This document shows, piece after piece, positions 23,301 through 35,232 of a stretch of DNA of 64,000 nt. The stretch is taken from the NCBI GenBank assembly GCA_008508345.1, contig QNGE01001256.1, forward strand, positions 26,993 to 90,992, written 5' to 3'. Made by a program: the position numbers and the translations under genes. The notes under the pieces are model-generated. The model searched no databases. It had not been told where the DNA came from and saw nothing but the letters and a program-made list of their open reading frames with translations. Within the stretch, counting starts at the first letter, position 1, and every line of letters begins with the position of its first letter. The DNA comes from Paragonimus westermani. Taxonomy: Eukaryota > Platyhelminthes > Trematoda > Plagiorchiida > Troglotrematidae.

Positions 23301-24954
23301 ATCTCTGAGTCCTACACCACGATTTCCGCCGAAGATATGATAACCTTAATCACTCTCTGACTAACCTCTAATGACTAGTTAACAAGCGCATCTGTTAGGC
23401 GACGTCCACAGCGGCTCCACATGTTTGGGGTGGTTCAAATGACGGTTGCTGGAGCATTCACGGTCTGGCTATATTGAGCTTTTGAAAACGGCATAATGTT
23501 CACCGCGACAACCCCAAAAATATGTTCCAAAACAGTTGCCAACTTAAACAATAGCATACTTCACGTAGTGATCCTCTATATTACTAACCTTGGCTACTGT
23601 TTCCACATTTATCGTATTGTGACTGGCCTGATGATAAAACACAGAAAACAGTGTGCGATCACACTATTGGCTTACCAACCCGACCGACTTAAACCACGAA
23701 AAACGTCTGAGTATGCAGTATACGCCCAAACTGGGAGCCGCCTCCTTCGATTGACTTTTACCGTGAAAAACATGGAGAACGAACACATGCGGAAGTGAGG
23801 AGAGACTTTCTTGAGGCGTTTGGAGTGTATGCTAACTATCGTCTTCAATTCTTTCGATTTTCATGGTGCTTGGGATAGCTTCCTGCACCGCAATAGATAA
23901 CTGGCGCTCCAGGCATCACGTAGTGACTGGTTGGAAAATTTACCTTCCAGCGATCAGCAGGCAGCTTGGGTTAATCTTTTTCCGTATAGTGTTCTGTGTG
24001 ATTGCCACACGACCTATATCCTGTTCGAAACAATGCAGTAAAGTGAACAGTGTTAACATCTGAATGTTCTCAGATATAGAGAGGGTAGTGGTACTTTATT
24101 TTACGACGTTCCATATACACCAAGAGTGGAACCAACCATATGATAGCGTGACTTTCAACTAGTTCTGTGAACGAAATTTCATCGAGAAATGTCTTGTTGA
24201 ACTGCTGCAGAAAGGAAGAAAATTCATAAATGTATCCTAGACAAGAAGGCTGGAAACATTTTCTTATATGTTTCACTGTCTATTATGTTAATAGTTTTAT
24301 TGAAGTACAGTGACAACAGCCTATAGTTGTATTTTTCCACTTCAGTGTTCTGAAGAAAACGCCACAAAATTAAGCCTGCACTGATCGGGTGATCACGTAT
24401 CCCACCTCGATAATTGTAACTAGGGCATTTATAGGCCCTGAGAAAGCGGGACAAGGTCTGCAGTTGGTTGTTTTCGAGAAGCGCTGGAAGATTTTTCATC
24501 ACCGAACTGACACTTTCGACACTTGATCGATGCATTCCAATTTTCTCATCAATGCTGCCCAATTACGATTGCTGAACCGTAAGTGCTATATCTGAAGTTT
24601 TGCTCATAATATTTTCAAGAACTTTCGGGAGCGTGAATTTGTGCAAAAATGTCTGTTATCCTTTTGGAACGGCTTTCAAGCTCAATACTTTTGAAAGTCA
24701 TGTTTTCCGATACAGTGTTACTTTAATATGGATGGTATGCGACGAAATAATGCTCTTCTTTGTACGTCCGCCATTCCCGATCTTGATCTGTGAATCATAT
24801 CTTCGTGAACTCAGTGAACTTAAGCTAACCATTCAGTATCCTTAAGATGCTCCTGCAAAACTCTGTCCAGTTACTCGTACGCCCACACACGTACTACAAT
24901 ACACATGAATTCCGATTCCCAAGCATGCCACTGACGAAGTGACATTTATGGTGA
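23301..24954. other. No supported feature
   Basis: I see no recognisable gene or repeat. The longest open frame is on the minus strand at 24224-24562 (112 codons), matches no family I know, and is within chance expectation for this window. Confidence 0.4.
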
Positions 24955-25007
24955 CGTCGTCTGGTTTGTACAGCCAAAATTTCCCCAGCCTTATATCAAC
25001 GTATCGT

Positions 25008-25530
25008 GGTGTCAGTCCCTATGTTCGCACGCCCAAGGTTTCCCCAGCCTTATGTTCACGTGAGCTGGAAGCTGCAGTAAGAAGACGATGAATCTGCAAA
25101 CAAAATTAGTTTATTGATATTCTCACTGTTCACAAACGGACGTCAACGCAACGGTTAGAGGCGCTAGTGAGTTGGACGTGAGTGAAACTTTAGCACAACC
25201 GCTCGACAATCGCCAGAAAGGACGAATGTCGGCGGAATTTCCAGTCGACCCCCAAAATTCAAACAAGTGTCGGACTGATTAAGCGGCGTTCCCAACGGTA
25301 ACAGCTAAAACATTGAATGTAGCCTACAGCAGTGGAGGTGGTGCGGATTTGTTGCACATCTACGAGTTAAGCTGCGATGCTCACGCTAACGCACTAACTT
25401 TGACGTTTGTCATTTGTTATAAATTTTCGTTCACAAGTTAATGTGAACCGGCACGGTGGTACTGGCAAGGCAACTTTCACGTCGCAGAGAGTTTAGGGTT
25501 TTGAAAGAAGTCGAAGTTGATCTCACTACA
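25008..25530 (+). repeat. Older, diverged copy of the 539-bp LTR
   Basis: This stretch aligns along its length with the LTR at 516-1054: CGCACGCCCAAGGTTTCCCC near the start, the GGCGTTCC.AACGGTA block, TGTGAACCGGC.CGGTGGTACTGG, and the end GATCTCACTACA at 25530. It has many substitutions and an altered 5' end. A second partial match to the LTR's first 60 bp sits just upstream (about 24955-25007), so the left side is itself a composite. Confidence 0.7.
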
Positions 25531-25544
25531 AACGTCAGTCGGAG

Positions 25545-26559
25545 TTTGTAATGGGAAAAAAGGTGAGTCAGCAAACAAACCTTACTCATTGACCTACTCA
25601 CCGTTCACACTCGGACGTCAACACAGCAGCCAAGGGTTCTAGAATGTTGAACGTAAGGGAACCTCTTACATGGCCGCAGCCGAGGAGGTCTGCTGCTAAA
25701 AGAAGCTTCAGTCGACCTTCAGAATTAACGCAATCGTCAGACTGGTTCATCGGCGTTCCCAGTGGTAATAGCAAATCATTGTTATTTTAATGACTGTAGC
25801 CAACAGCACTGAAGAAGTGTAGTGCTAGACCCTGAATTCGTACGCCCAGAGTTTCCCCAACCTTATGCTACCGTGAATCGGAAGTCGCAGGGATAAAACG
25901 ATGAATCTTCAAACAAACTTTATTTATTGATTTACTCACCATTCACAACAAACTTCAATGTAACAATCAAGGGGTGCTAGGGAGCTGGATGTGGGAGCAC
26001 CTTGAGCACAACCGCACAGCAGCCGCCAGAGTGGAAGAGTGCGTCGACGGAAAATTCCAGTCGACCTTCGGAATCCAAACAAGCGTTAGGCTGTTTAAGC
26101 GGCGTTCCTAACGGTAAAAGCTCAACATTGTTATCCTGGTGAATGTAACCTACAGGAGTAGAGATAGTGCGAATTCATCACACAGCTGAGAGCATAACTG
26201 AGACACTTATGCCGGCCCACTAATTTTGACGCTAGTGGTTTTTAGTAAAATTTACATTCACAAGGTAATGTGAACCGGCGCGGTGGTACTGGCAAGACAA
26301 CTCTCACGTCGCGGGAAGTTTAGAATTTTGGGGACGTTGAAGGTGATCTCACTACAGAAGGTGCAGACTCGTTGTACAGCACGAGTAAAGCTGCGGTATC
26401 CGTGCCAACACAAAAACTTTGATATTGATGGCTTGTATTACCTTCACATACAAAGAGTAGTGCAAACAGGTGCGGTGGTAATAGTATGGTAACTTTCACG
26501 TCGCAGACAGCTTTGTATTTTGAGAATGTATAGGTGAATGTATAGGTGACCCCACTACA
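25545..26559 (+). repeat. Older LTR copy interrupted by a younger LTR
   Basis: The left part (about 25545-25817) and right part (26357-26559, ending CCACTACA) together form a third, diverged copy of the 539-bp LTR. It lacks its first ~90 bp. It was split by insertion of the copy at 25818-26356, whose GAAG duplication lies within it. Confidence 0.65.
25818..26356 (+). repeat. Young solo LTR, 539 bp, with GAAG duplication
   Basis: Starts TGTAGTGCTAGA and ends CTCACTACA, exactly the length of the copy at 516-1054 and nearly identical to it over most of its length. GAAG flanks it at 25814-25817 and 26357-26360. It lies inside an older copy of the same LTR. Confidence 0.82.
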
Positions 26560-28785
26560 CATTACACATTCATCTTTTTTTGGAGTTCAACTGTATTGCC
26601 CACTCAACAATCTGTATACGCCCATGCATGTGTACATTCCTGTTGGACGATACATACCAAGATATTGTGGTATTGTAGAGTTCAGTGTCTGCTGAGGAAA
26701 GAGATGTGTGTGAAATCTGTTTTGAAGAGCTGATACACTGGAGTTCCGCAGAGCTCTGGAAAAAGGAAAAGCGAGTGTGCCTGTTTTTTATCGCAGCGGA
26801 TGCCCATGAAATTACGTCAAACGGGGTTTGCTGGAAAATGGGTTCGCAGTAGTGAATTTTTTAATGGACACTGCGGCTAAGCAAATGCTCACTGATTACG
26901 ACGGGTATAACTGTGGGTAAGTAGGACGAAGCACCCCATTAAACTTGATAATCATGATTACAGAAACACACATCGGCCCCCATTGACCTAACTGGGAAGT
27001 TGACTGGGTGATTGAATGAAGTGGAAGCCGTTAGCTTCTTGTGGCTCCCTTTACCCAGGCGAGGTATTTCTGTACCAGAGATATAGTTGGACGTCGCAAA
27101 TTTCCTTGACTTTACTAGAGGGCGAAAATGGAGGGTAACCAAATGCATGTTCACTGTCATTATACAAGTGAGTCTGTGGTTGAGCAAATAAACACGAGTA
27201 GGTGTGAGCCATTCGGCAGACGAACACAGATGTGGGTGTTCGCAGGCGATTATGCTGGGGAACGGACTAAATGTTACAGTGGCGATCCAGACGAATTGTG
27301 AACCCTGTCACTGTGGTGGCATTCACGATATTCTGGGCAGAGATTTCCGAGAAAAAACCACATCTCAGCTCAAGCCTGCTTTACTGACATTTTAGCTTCA
27401 AGGGATGATCTTCGCATGAGCTGGTATCCGCAGAAGTGGGCATGGATTTGTTTGGATGGTTAGGGGTCCCCAGAGTCATGACCACACCTTCTGTTGAGCG
27501 GTTCTCAAGAGTTCATGTATCCCTTGGAGGAAACCGAAGTTGTTTTTTCGGAAGACAGTAATGGCCGACTTAAGTGAACAGTTTTGAGCGAAGCAGTGCG
27601 AGGGGAAAGTAATGGTACTAATTGGAAAAGAGAGTTGTTGAAGCAATGCCCTGCGGCGTCACGCGAACAGTGGGAACTTTGATGAACAGCGACTGTTTTA
27701 TGTTCAAGAAATAACGACCATTTTCCGTTCGCCACAAAGCATCACCTTCATTCATTCGGTCACCAAATGGACGCCGCCAGCACTTTCAATTAGTCAACTT
27801 GATCTATACTGTCGGTAGCCACCTACCGGTCTGCTGCGAGCTGTTCGGAACCATCAACGGAACGAATTGTGCCACCACACGTCAAAAGTGTATCAGAAAT
27901 GGTTGCAGGACCTATAAGAACACAACGCATTATGTCCGCAGTCACCGAGTTGATTGTGTAAACAATGATTCACCTGTTGGAATGTTCCAGTTGTTTCCGT
28001 GGTTTTGACGCCACTCTTCGTACAGTTTCAGTTGTTTCTTGCACCAGATCAGTTTGCTGTAGTGAAATCTGAGGGGTTCGTTTGTGGGTCTTTTTGGAAG
28101 ACTGTTTTCAGCGTTCCACCAAGTTTGTTAGCAGCCGAATAAAACCGTGATCGGGTTTCTGCTCCTGATCGTGGCAAAGATATGCGGTACCTATGTGGTT
28201 TAACAAAAATAAAAATCTAATCGGGAAAAATCGAACTCATGGAGTGCAAATTCTGTTGAAAGTGATTGCGTGTTACAACGACGGTAATCCCTGTCGGACT
28301 GGGAACTAAACAAATATCTCCAGTTATGTGAACCCCCTGTAAATTTCGTGGCACACAAGTGGTTATGCGTTTGACCCTCGTCCACTAAGAAGGTGATACG
28401 CCTCTCCTGAAAAGCGGTCGAAATATAGCTCAAACTTGCTAAGAACTAAAAGAATGCGTTTGGGCTTGAAAACGAACCGTATACTTCCGAGAATGTTTGG
28501 AAATGTGACAAGTAGTTAGCTCTTATCTAATCTGAGATCAATGGCAGCAGCAGAGAGAATGTGAAAAAGAATCCTGATGTGGGCTGTAACTCATTCGGCT
28601 GCACTCAAAAGCGCGCCAGGCGAGAAATGACTAGAAAGTTCGAGCGCGTTAGAGAACGCCCGAAAAGGTGAAGGCTAAACGACCTTGAAGGATGGGGTAG
28701 TGTATGAGTCGTTAAGAAAACAGGAGAATTCGCTGCGTGCAGTCAGGTGCACGATAGAAGAAAGTAGCAGTAGGTTTGTATCAAG
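26560..28785. other. No supported feature
   Basis: About 2.2 kb without a gene or element I can name. No open frame shows family motifs. Confidence 0.4.
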
Positions 28786-28790
28786 CCTGC

Positions 28791-28798
28791 TATATAAG
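28791..28798 (+). promoter_or_regulatory. Candidate TATA box
   Basis: TATATAAG preceded by CTGC is a strong match to a pol II TATA box, and a C/A-rich stretch follows that could hold an initiator. No gene begins nearby on this strand, so this may be the promoter of an unrecognised LTR or a chance match. Confidence 0.25.
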
Positions 28799-29139
28799 AC
28801 ACACACAGCACCATACGTACAGAACAGACAGGCAGGGAAACAAAGTTGCAGCGGGGACCCTAGAGAAGCCATAGGATCGCTGGTCGTTACACTGTGAATT
28901 TCCCAGAGTTCAAAAGAGGCTAAGGGCAAACGCCAATCTGCCTCCGTTCTGAACACAACAATAGTCCGCCGATGATCTAGGTACAAACCCACGAAAGCCC
29001 GCCCAGGGATAACGACGCTTGGTTGACTAAAGGAACCAAAGGGAGTTTTAATTATGGCTCACATCTTGAGTGATCTAGCTGCGGATGCACAATTGCAGCG
29101 ATCATCAACATGCAGAGGATCGCGACGTTTTTGGTTTGG

Positions 29140-29334
29140 TGCAGTGCCTATTCTCCACAAAAATTAAACCAGAAAATCACGTAATCGACAACGACGTTCA
29201 TTGCAAGCAGACATGGAAAATGAGTTGTGAGCGGAACACGATGAAAAGTAGGGCGTGACCAACCAGCTAGCAAGCGACCGGAAATTCTTTCTATGACCGT
29301 GGACTGTCGACTAAAAGAGAGATAGCAGATATGC
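29140..29334. repeat. Direct repeat, left copy (possible LTR remnant)
   Basis: About 195 bp closely matching 34394-34590 in the same orientation, with a central identical block (CGACAACGACGTTCATTGCA... through CAACCAGCTAGCAAGCGACC). The two copies bracket the minus-strand Gypsy remnant at 29950-34050 and so may be parts of its LTRs. The spacing fits (about 600 bp and 350 bp from the coding ends), but the ends are not clear. Confidence 0.6.
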
Positions 29335-29949
29335 AATCAAACAATATCAGTTACGCCAGCAATCAGGTGAATATCAAGGCAGGTGGAAAACGTGGCAAAC
29401 CAAGAGTGTCTTAACAGCAGTTCACCTTAGAAGTCTCCAAGCTTGAAATCTTTTGGCAAAAACGAAGGGAAAATGAATTTGGATTTACCGTGGGATGAGT
29501 GGGGGCAGGCGTATTGAAAAACAGTCACGTATGCCACACTGGAGAGGTCTGGTAAAAATGGAGAGGGACCAGTCTGCTTGCAATATCCGGAATCTCCCAT
29601 ACGTCCCTGAGGTGGTGCTCTCGGAGCAGGCTACCCAATCCACCAAAACCCAGGGAGACAGAGTGGGAGGTAGGCTTTCGCCCGCTGCCGCAAAGACACA
29701 CGGGATTGTACTCTCCTTTTACTATGATCTGCGAGCGACCTGTAACCTCAAAAATAAACCGGTGACTGACAAGAGAAAATTATACACAAGTTAACCTCGT
29801 AACCTTCCAGTAGCAGTCAGGGAGCACGTATTACTGTACAAAATAATCTTTCTTTGCTGTTTTCCGGTAGCTTTTTGTTTCTAAAGTGAGAAGGTTACTG
29901 GGAAAAGAGAGAAAGATCACTCTTAAATAACAACTTCCACGGACTGTGC
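29335..29949. other. No supported feature
   Basis: Stretch between the left direct repeat and the 3' end of the minus-strand Gypsy pol remnant. It is probably the untranslated 3' region of that element if the direct repeats are its LTRs. I see no motifs. Confidence 0.35.
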
Positions 29950-32900
29950 TGTGATATGGACGCGACGTTCTGATCCCCTGTGGCGCGGGGCGGGTGGTGT
30001 AGAGGTATCGGGTGAAGGGGAAGGCGTAAGGGAGGGATCTGTCACGGATGACTGCAGAGGAACTTGGATAATGTCGCCGTCTACATAGACGACCTTGAGG
30101 TGATCGATGGAATCGTTGTCAAGACGACCACTACGGTCGATCGTAGAGTGTTTTGACGTTCCTCGAAGTAACCTGAAGGGGTCGGAGCAAGGTGGATGAA
30201 ACCATGTGAAAAGGTGGCGAAATCCTTGTGCACTTGCACTGACCTATTTTTCACGGGAAGCTATGGGTTGAATTTGCTACATGTATTGAGATAGTGTGGA
30301 ATCAAAAGTTGAAGAAGGGGAAGAAGTTAAAAAAGTAGGCGAGACAAATTCATCAGGCTGAGGTCGTGCACAGTCATAGACAAGTTCTTCCGAGGTGCCC
30401 TGGAGGTCGACCTCCAGCGCTTCTCGGAGCCTTAGAGTAGGAAGGAAAGGACTTTACTCCATAGCACATTAGTGGAGACACGAAACGAGGCCATAAGCTG
30501 TCTATGGACGCGTTCCATTAAACCATTCGGGGACAGATGGTATGCAGTGGTGCAAACGGACCAGCACCCAAGAAGGTTATTCACTGCTTTGAGTGTAAAG
30601 AATTCGATGTGTGAACAGCAGTTCGTCGTGATGGTCATACAGCACTCTCATTTGACCACCCAGCGTTCCAAGAAAGCGTTCACAACAGCCTCAGAGGAGC
30701 AGTTCCTCGGAGGAATGAAATATGGCCGACTTAAAAACAGTCAACGCGAGTTGAAATTCAAACGTCACCGCGTGAAGGCGGTGAGGGTCCAACCAAACTC
30801 AAATGGGTGCGTGAGAACCTAACATCCGGAAAACCGAGTGTACAGAGTAGGCATCGTGTATGCCCATGCACCTTGGAACGCTTGTATGGAAAACATGCGT
30901 GAGTCCAACTACGAACGTTTGAGTTAACCTTAAGCCAGACAAATTGGCCCGTAACTAACTAAATGGTGATGCGACTACTGAGATGCGAGAGCTTGTGAAG
31001 CTGACAGAAGACAGCACGTCGGTAAGCTACTGGCACTACTGGTCTTGCAATACTTGTAGGCATATCGTGAAAGATGGTTTCGCCTGCATTAGGCAGCCGA
31101 ACGGCGTGCAGTTTCAAACAATGGCGTTGTAATGACACCTGAACATCAGGCTTTCGCTCCTGCGCCGCAGCATGACCCCTGGGGGTCAAAGAAAGCAGGC
31201 GTGACTAAGGTGACGTGGACGCGTGAAAGAGCCTGTGACATGGTTTAAAGCACATGAGACATGTCCTTGTACGGCTTCCTCGTTTTCGAGTCTACAAGCC
31301 CTAAGTAACCGAGATGGGCTAAGACGCCTGAAGCAGGATTGCCATGTGGACACTTTGATGAACAGGTACAGATCAGCAGCTATCTCTGTGATGCCGATCA
31401 ACTGGTTTTTCACTCTGATTGTATTCAGGAGGGCCGATATACTTGTGTGTCCATTCTGTGGCAACCGGCTTCAACACACGTTCTAAATTCACAGATCCGT
31501 CAACTCCCCCTACCTCAGCCATCGTTTGCACTACTTCGGTGATTATGAAAAAGCTGTCCTGCACAATACCCCCAATGGATGTTGATTTAGACTGGCCCGC
31601 GGACAAAGTAACGCTCGTACACGAGACGAAAAAGCGCCAGTCAATATGACCTGGAGTGAATATCCCCTCGATATAATTTAAAAAAGTGAGTCCCGTCACA
31701 TTTACGTTCACGGTTGCAGATGTCAAATTCGATCAGCGGGATAATTAAGACTTCGTCTGATACGCTGCTTCAGTCATCCGGCAGGACACTGAGAACGCAT
31801 GCAAACCAACGTTCTGTGCTGGATAAAATCTGTGATAGTGTGTACCGTTCTCCACAAACATATAGGCCACTTGCCGATTTCTACACGTGTTCATTCTCAG
31901 TGACTTCACTCGTCTGTCGATGTGTTCCCGTGTGTTTCATCGTAGGGTACCGTTTGCCTTCATTCGTAACCCAGGACAGTTGCAGGGAAATTTTGTAAGC
32001 TTCTGGTTGGGAAGTGCTCCTCGATGTCCTCCGCTGACCATGTCCCCTTGTCAACATTTCAGCGGTCATCACGTTTCCATGAAAGTGTACAACCGTGGTA
32101 GCAGCGAATGGCCATGTATGCCAATTACAACTAGAAGATTAGTGCAGACTTGCTCAGTTTTTGCGCACAGTTGTACGTTACAGTATGCTCGGCCGTGTAT
32201 CTCAGGTTAGCAATTTCATAAAAAGCGTAGTCCTTCTGGCCCAACGACGAATCAACCGCCGAAAATGTATTCACGTTTTCCTCCTTAAGTACACGTAAAT
32301 TTCAAGATAACCATATTCTATCACGTCGATGACGTCGATTTTTATTATATTCCAACATCAGTTCTCCAGAGTGGCATGAAATGCAACCTTTCTTTATTTT
32401 TCCATTGATCGCTAAGCGAAAATAATTGACAGCTCCTAACTCCGCCGGCAAAACTTGAATGCCAGAAGCGGAAATAATGTGACCTAATGATTATATGCAC
32501 TTAACTGAGTTGACAGCTATCCCGTGCTTAGCTAACCTGGCGAACAGGGAATTAAGGTTCTTTAGATGTTCATCTTCGGAGGAACTAGCTGCTAATGTGT
32601 CATCTAAGTAAGGGTTGACGAAATCCAGGCCCCAACCTACTTCATGGGTGAAATCCTAGAAGGTTGACACAGAGTTGTTAAGGCCAAATGACACTCGAAG
32701 AAGCTCGAATAGGCCAAATAGCGTGGTAACAGCCGCCTTGTGGAAATCCGCATCTTCCATTGGGAACTCGTGGCAGGCTCGAACCCGACCGATCTTGCTG
32801 AATTGGGTATTGCCGGCAAAAAGAAAGTGTCAGGTCCTGTATGTGAAAGATATATCTACGGGGACTGAGACCTTTTCGAGGCCACCATAACCGCCATAAC

Positions 32901-34050
32901 GGTGCGAGTCACTTGACTTCCTGGGGAACATATGAAGTAGAAAGGCTCATTACCTTTTAGAAACACGGAGTATTCCCAGTTCGAGCACTTGTTTGAATAC
33001 AGCTCCAGCTACCTTAAGTTTGTTCGAGACCAGACGTCGTGGCCGAAACGACAGTCGTGGGCAGTTGAACCCCATGTGATGTGCACAAGAAAAAGTGAAC
33101 ATAAGAGGCTCGTGAGTGCATGGAATGGGCTGTGGAAAATCCGAAAATGAGGATGTGTAAGGTTGATGGGTTTTAAGTCGAAGGAATCGACCAGTTTCTG
33201 TCTTCCCGTGGCGACCATCGGTTTGAAGAGCTACAGAAAATCGATCCCTTAAATATTAAGGAGCACGGCTGCAATAACGAAAACTCAGCAAAATGTTTGC
33301 CAGAGTCCGAGGTCATGCTTAGGTGGGCGCTGGCCATGGGTAGGAATAGACATGCCGTTAGGGCACAAGGCACGGGTAAAGAAGGTGTCGCCTCGCCGGA
33401 CCATGGAGGAACCACGCTGACTTCTCCCCCAGTATCGACCAGAACCGTAGCCAAAGAGGCTAAATCCGTCGCGCGAAAATGGCTACTGTTAGGGAGGGTG
33501 CCGATCACTTTTATCGTCGCTACTGGCCGGCTCGCGCACTTCCCCGACTGAATTATCTACAACGGGAGACGCAACGCTTTGCCTGATTGCCGAATTTTCT
33601 ATGACACCAGTACTAATTTCCAGGCGTTTGACAGCGTTTAGGCGGAGATTTGCTCCGGCATCGACGCAAGAAGGGACGTGTCCTGAAACGGTCGAGATAC
33701 CGCTGTAGGGTTACAGTCTTCTCCCAAACCGTACCCCAATCATCTGGCGGCGGCGGATGGGATGATCGCTTCAAAGCCGAAAAGTCAGTACTCCTAAGAG
33801 CATCCCTAAGGATTGTCTCATCCGTCGATGAGCGGCCCAGTAACTGTTGCGTCTGAAGTAACAAATCAGACGGTCGCCCATTTCCTAGCTGCAAAACTTT
33901 GAAGAGTTGCTGTAGACATGATCTATCAGACGGTACAATCTGTTTGATAACAGCTTCCTCAAGGGATTCGTACCCATATCCAGCGGGTAGATTCAGAAGG
34001 AGGTCCTGTAAATGCATCGTGAATCTTTTGAAGAGCCAAGCCAAAACCCG
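29950..34050 (-). pseudogene. Decayed Ty3/Gypsy element (gag-protease-RT-integrase)
   Basis: Read from high to low coordinates. 34044-33613 is a Gag-like frame (LLNLPAGYGYESLEEAV...). About 33440-33400 holds a protease site with VLVDTGGEVSVVPP. About 32850-32390 is RT, with AAVTTLFGLFELLRVSFGLN, then YLDDTLAASSS in the catalytic position, then HGIAVNSVKC and GHIISASGIQVLP. 31189-30959 is the connection to integrase (GETIFHDMPTS...HKLSHLSSR). 30638-30430 is integrase (TTAYHLSPNGLMERVHRQL). About 30120-29960 is the C-terminal tail (DRLKVVYVDGD). Stops and frameshifts are scattered through it. RNase H, expected between RT and integrase, is not visible; that interval (about 31.2-32.25 kb) is filled by a ZSWIM/MULE-like fragment. 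It differs from the intact Gypsy at 6943, having a different protease and integrase. Confidence 0.82.
31230..32210 (+). pseudogene. ZSWIM/MULE-like fragment inside the Gypsy remnant
   Basis: On the plus strand this contains SNRDGLRRLKQ followed by the Cys/His module in altered form (CGHF...SSYLCDADQLVFHSDC, about 31340-31425). Further on come SSDTLLQSSGRT...HANQR and GQLQGNFVSFW. All three blocks occur in the same order on the minus strand at 35.95-35.2 kb. It therefore corresponds to the 3' part of the element, without the transposase domain. Its position in place of RNase H suggests insertion with loss of Gypsy sequence, but exact junctions are not resolved. Confidence 0.5.
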
Positions 34051-34393
34051 ACTAAATTTTGCTTGCTGTGGTGTGACGCGCTGTCTAACAATCGCAGAAC
34101 AGTAATTGTGGCTGCTGCAACCGTCGGCTTCTGTTATCAGTCTGTTGCGAATTAAAACAAAAGTTAAGGAAATATGAATGTATGAAATCTACGAAAAAGC
34201 TACGTGGATATATATGAAACCATGAATAGGATCAAGGTCGAATGAATTCCCAGATTCCAAAACGGTTTGAGGGGTTTAATAGATTTAGACTTCACTAACC
34301 TGTTGCAGTGAAGTGAATAAAAGGTGCTGAAAGAAAAGCAATTACTAATCAGGCTTACCCAACTTTAGGGGGCTGGAACGTTACTACGTTTGC

Positions 34394-34590
34394 TGCAGTG
34401 CCTATTCTTCACAACAATTAAACCAGAAAGTCACATAATCGACAACGACGTTCATTGCAAGCAGACATGGAAAATGAGTTGTGAGCGGAACACGATGAAA
34501 AGTAGGGCGTGACCAACCAGCTAGCAAGCGACCGGAAGTTCTTTCTCTGACCTATGACGATCGACTTAACAAGAGAGTGCAGACATTTGT
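34394..34590. repeat. Direct repeat, right copy (possible LTR remnant)
   Basis: Partner of 29140-29334 in the same orientation, about 90 percent identical by eye. Beyond 34590 the sequence instead resembles 19168-19250 (GTAACACGCAG...ACAAACGCCC), so more than one repeat meets here. Confidence 0.6.
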
Positions 34591-35232
34591 AACACGCAGT
34601 CAAAACCAACAAACGCCCAGGGATCAAATTTTATTTGCATAACAGAGCGTGCTGCGCTGCGTGTAATCGGTAGACCATGAATAGCTCTGTAATTCTTGAC
34701 TTAAAAACGGTTTCTAAGCTACTAAATTTGCCTATATTTTGTGATTTTCTTCAGTTAGTGGAATTGCTTGATTTTGCCGCTGGAAATGCTTCTGCTTTGA
34801 TCTCCCATAAACGTAAGCAAGAAATATGCGGTATTTCCATGGCATAGCGATCAATGAAAAAATAACGAAGAGTTGCATCTCATGTCACTTCGGAGGTTTA
34901 GTTGTGGAATAGAATAAAAATGGACGTCATCAACGTGGTAAGACACGCTCCCCTTGAGATTTAAATACAATTAGGTTTCGGTGATTGAACCGTTTTCGAA
35001 TCATAAGGGCCAATCTTTTTATAAAGCTACAGATGTGAGGCACACCGGTAAACATATCTCGACGTAAATATATGAGCAGAAATTTGGCAAGTCAGCGGTA
35101 CGTTATCAGTTATATTCGGCATGCATAGTCATTCGCTGCTATTATGGTTGTACACTTCATGGGCCCATGATGTATGCTGGAGTGCGGACAAGGTGATCTA
35201 CTGAACGAACGAGATCGTGGAGTACCTCCCTC
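34591..35232. other. Repeat-like, unassigned
   Basis: The first 80 bp match part of the 19-kb repeat. The rest may be the 3' non-coding end of the minus-strand ZSWIM/MULE-like copy, since scattered similarity to 32.0-32.2 kb continues to about 35.1 kb. No coding signal. Confidence 0.35.

Noticed and set aside
24224..24562. 112-codon minus-strand open frame as an exon
   Set aside because: I recognise no domain, and no matching neighbouring exon or promoter is visible.
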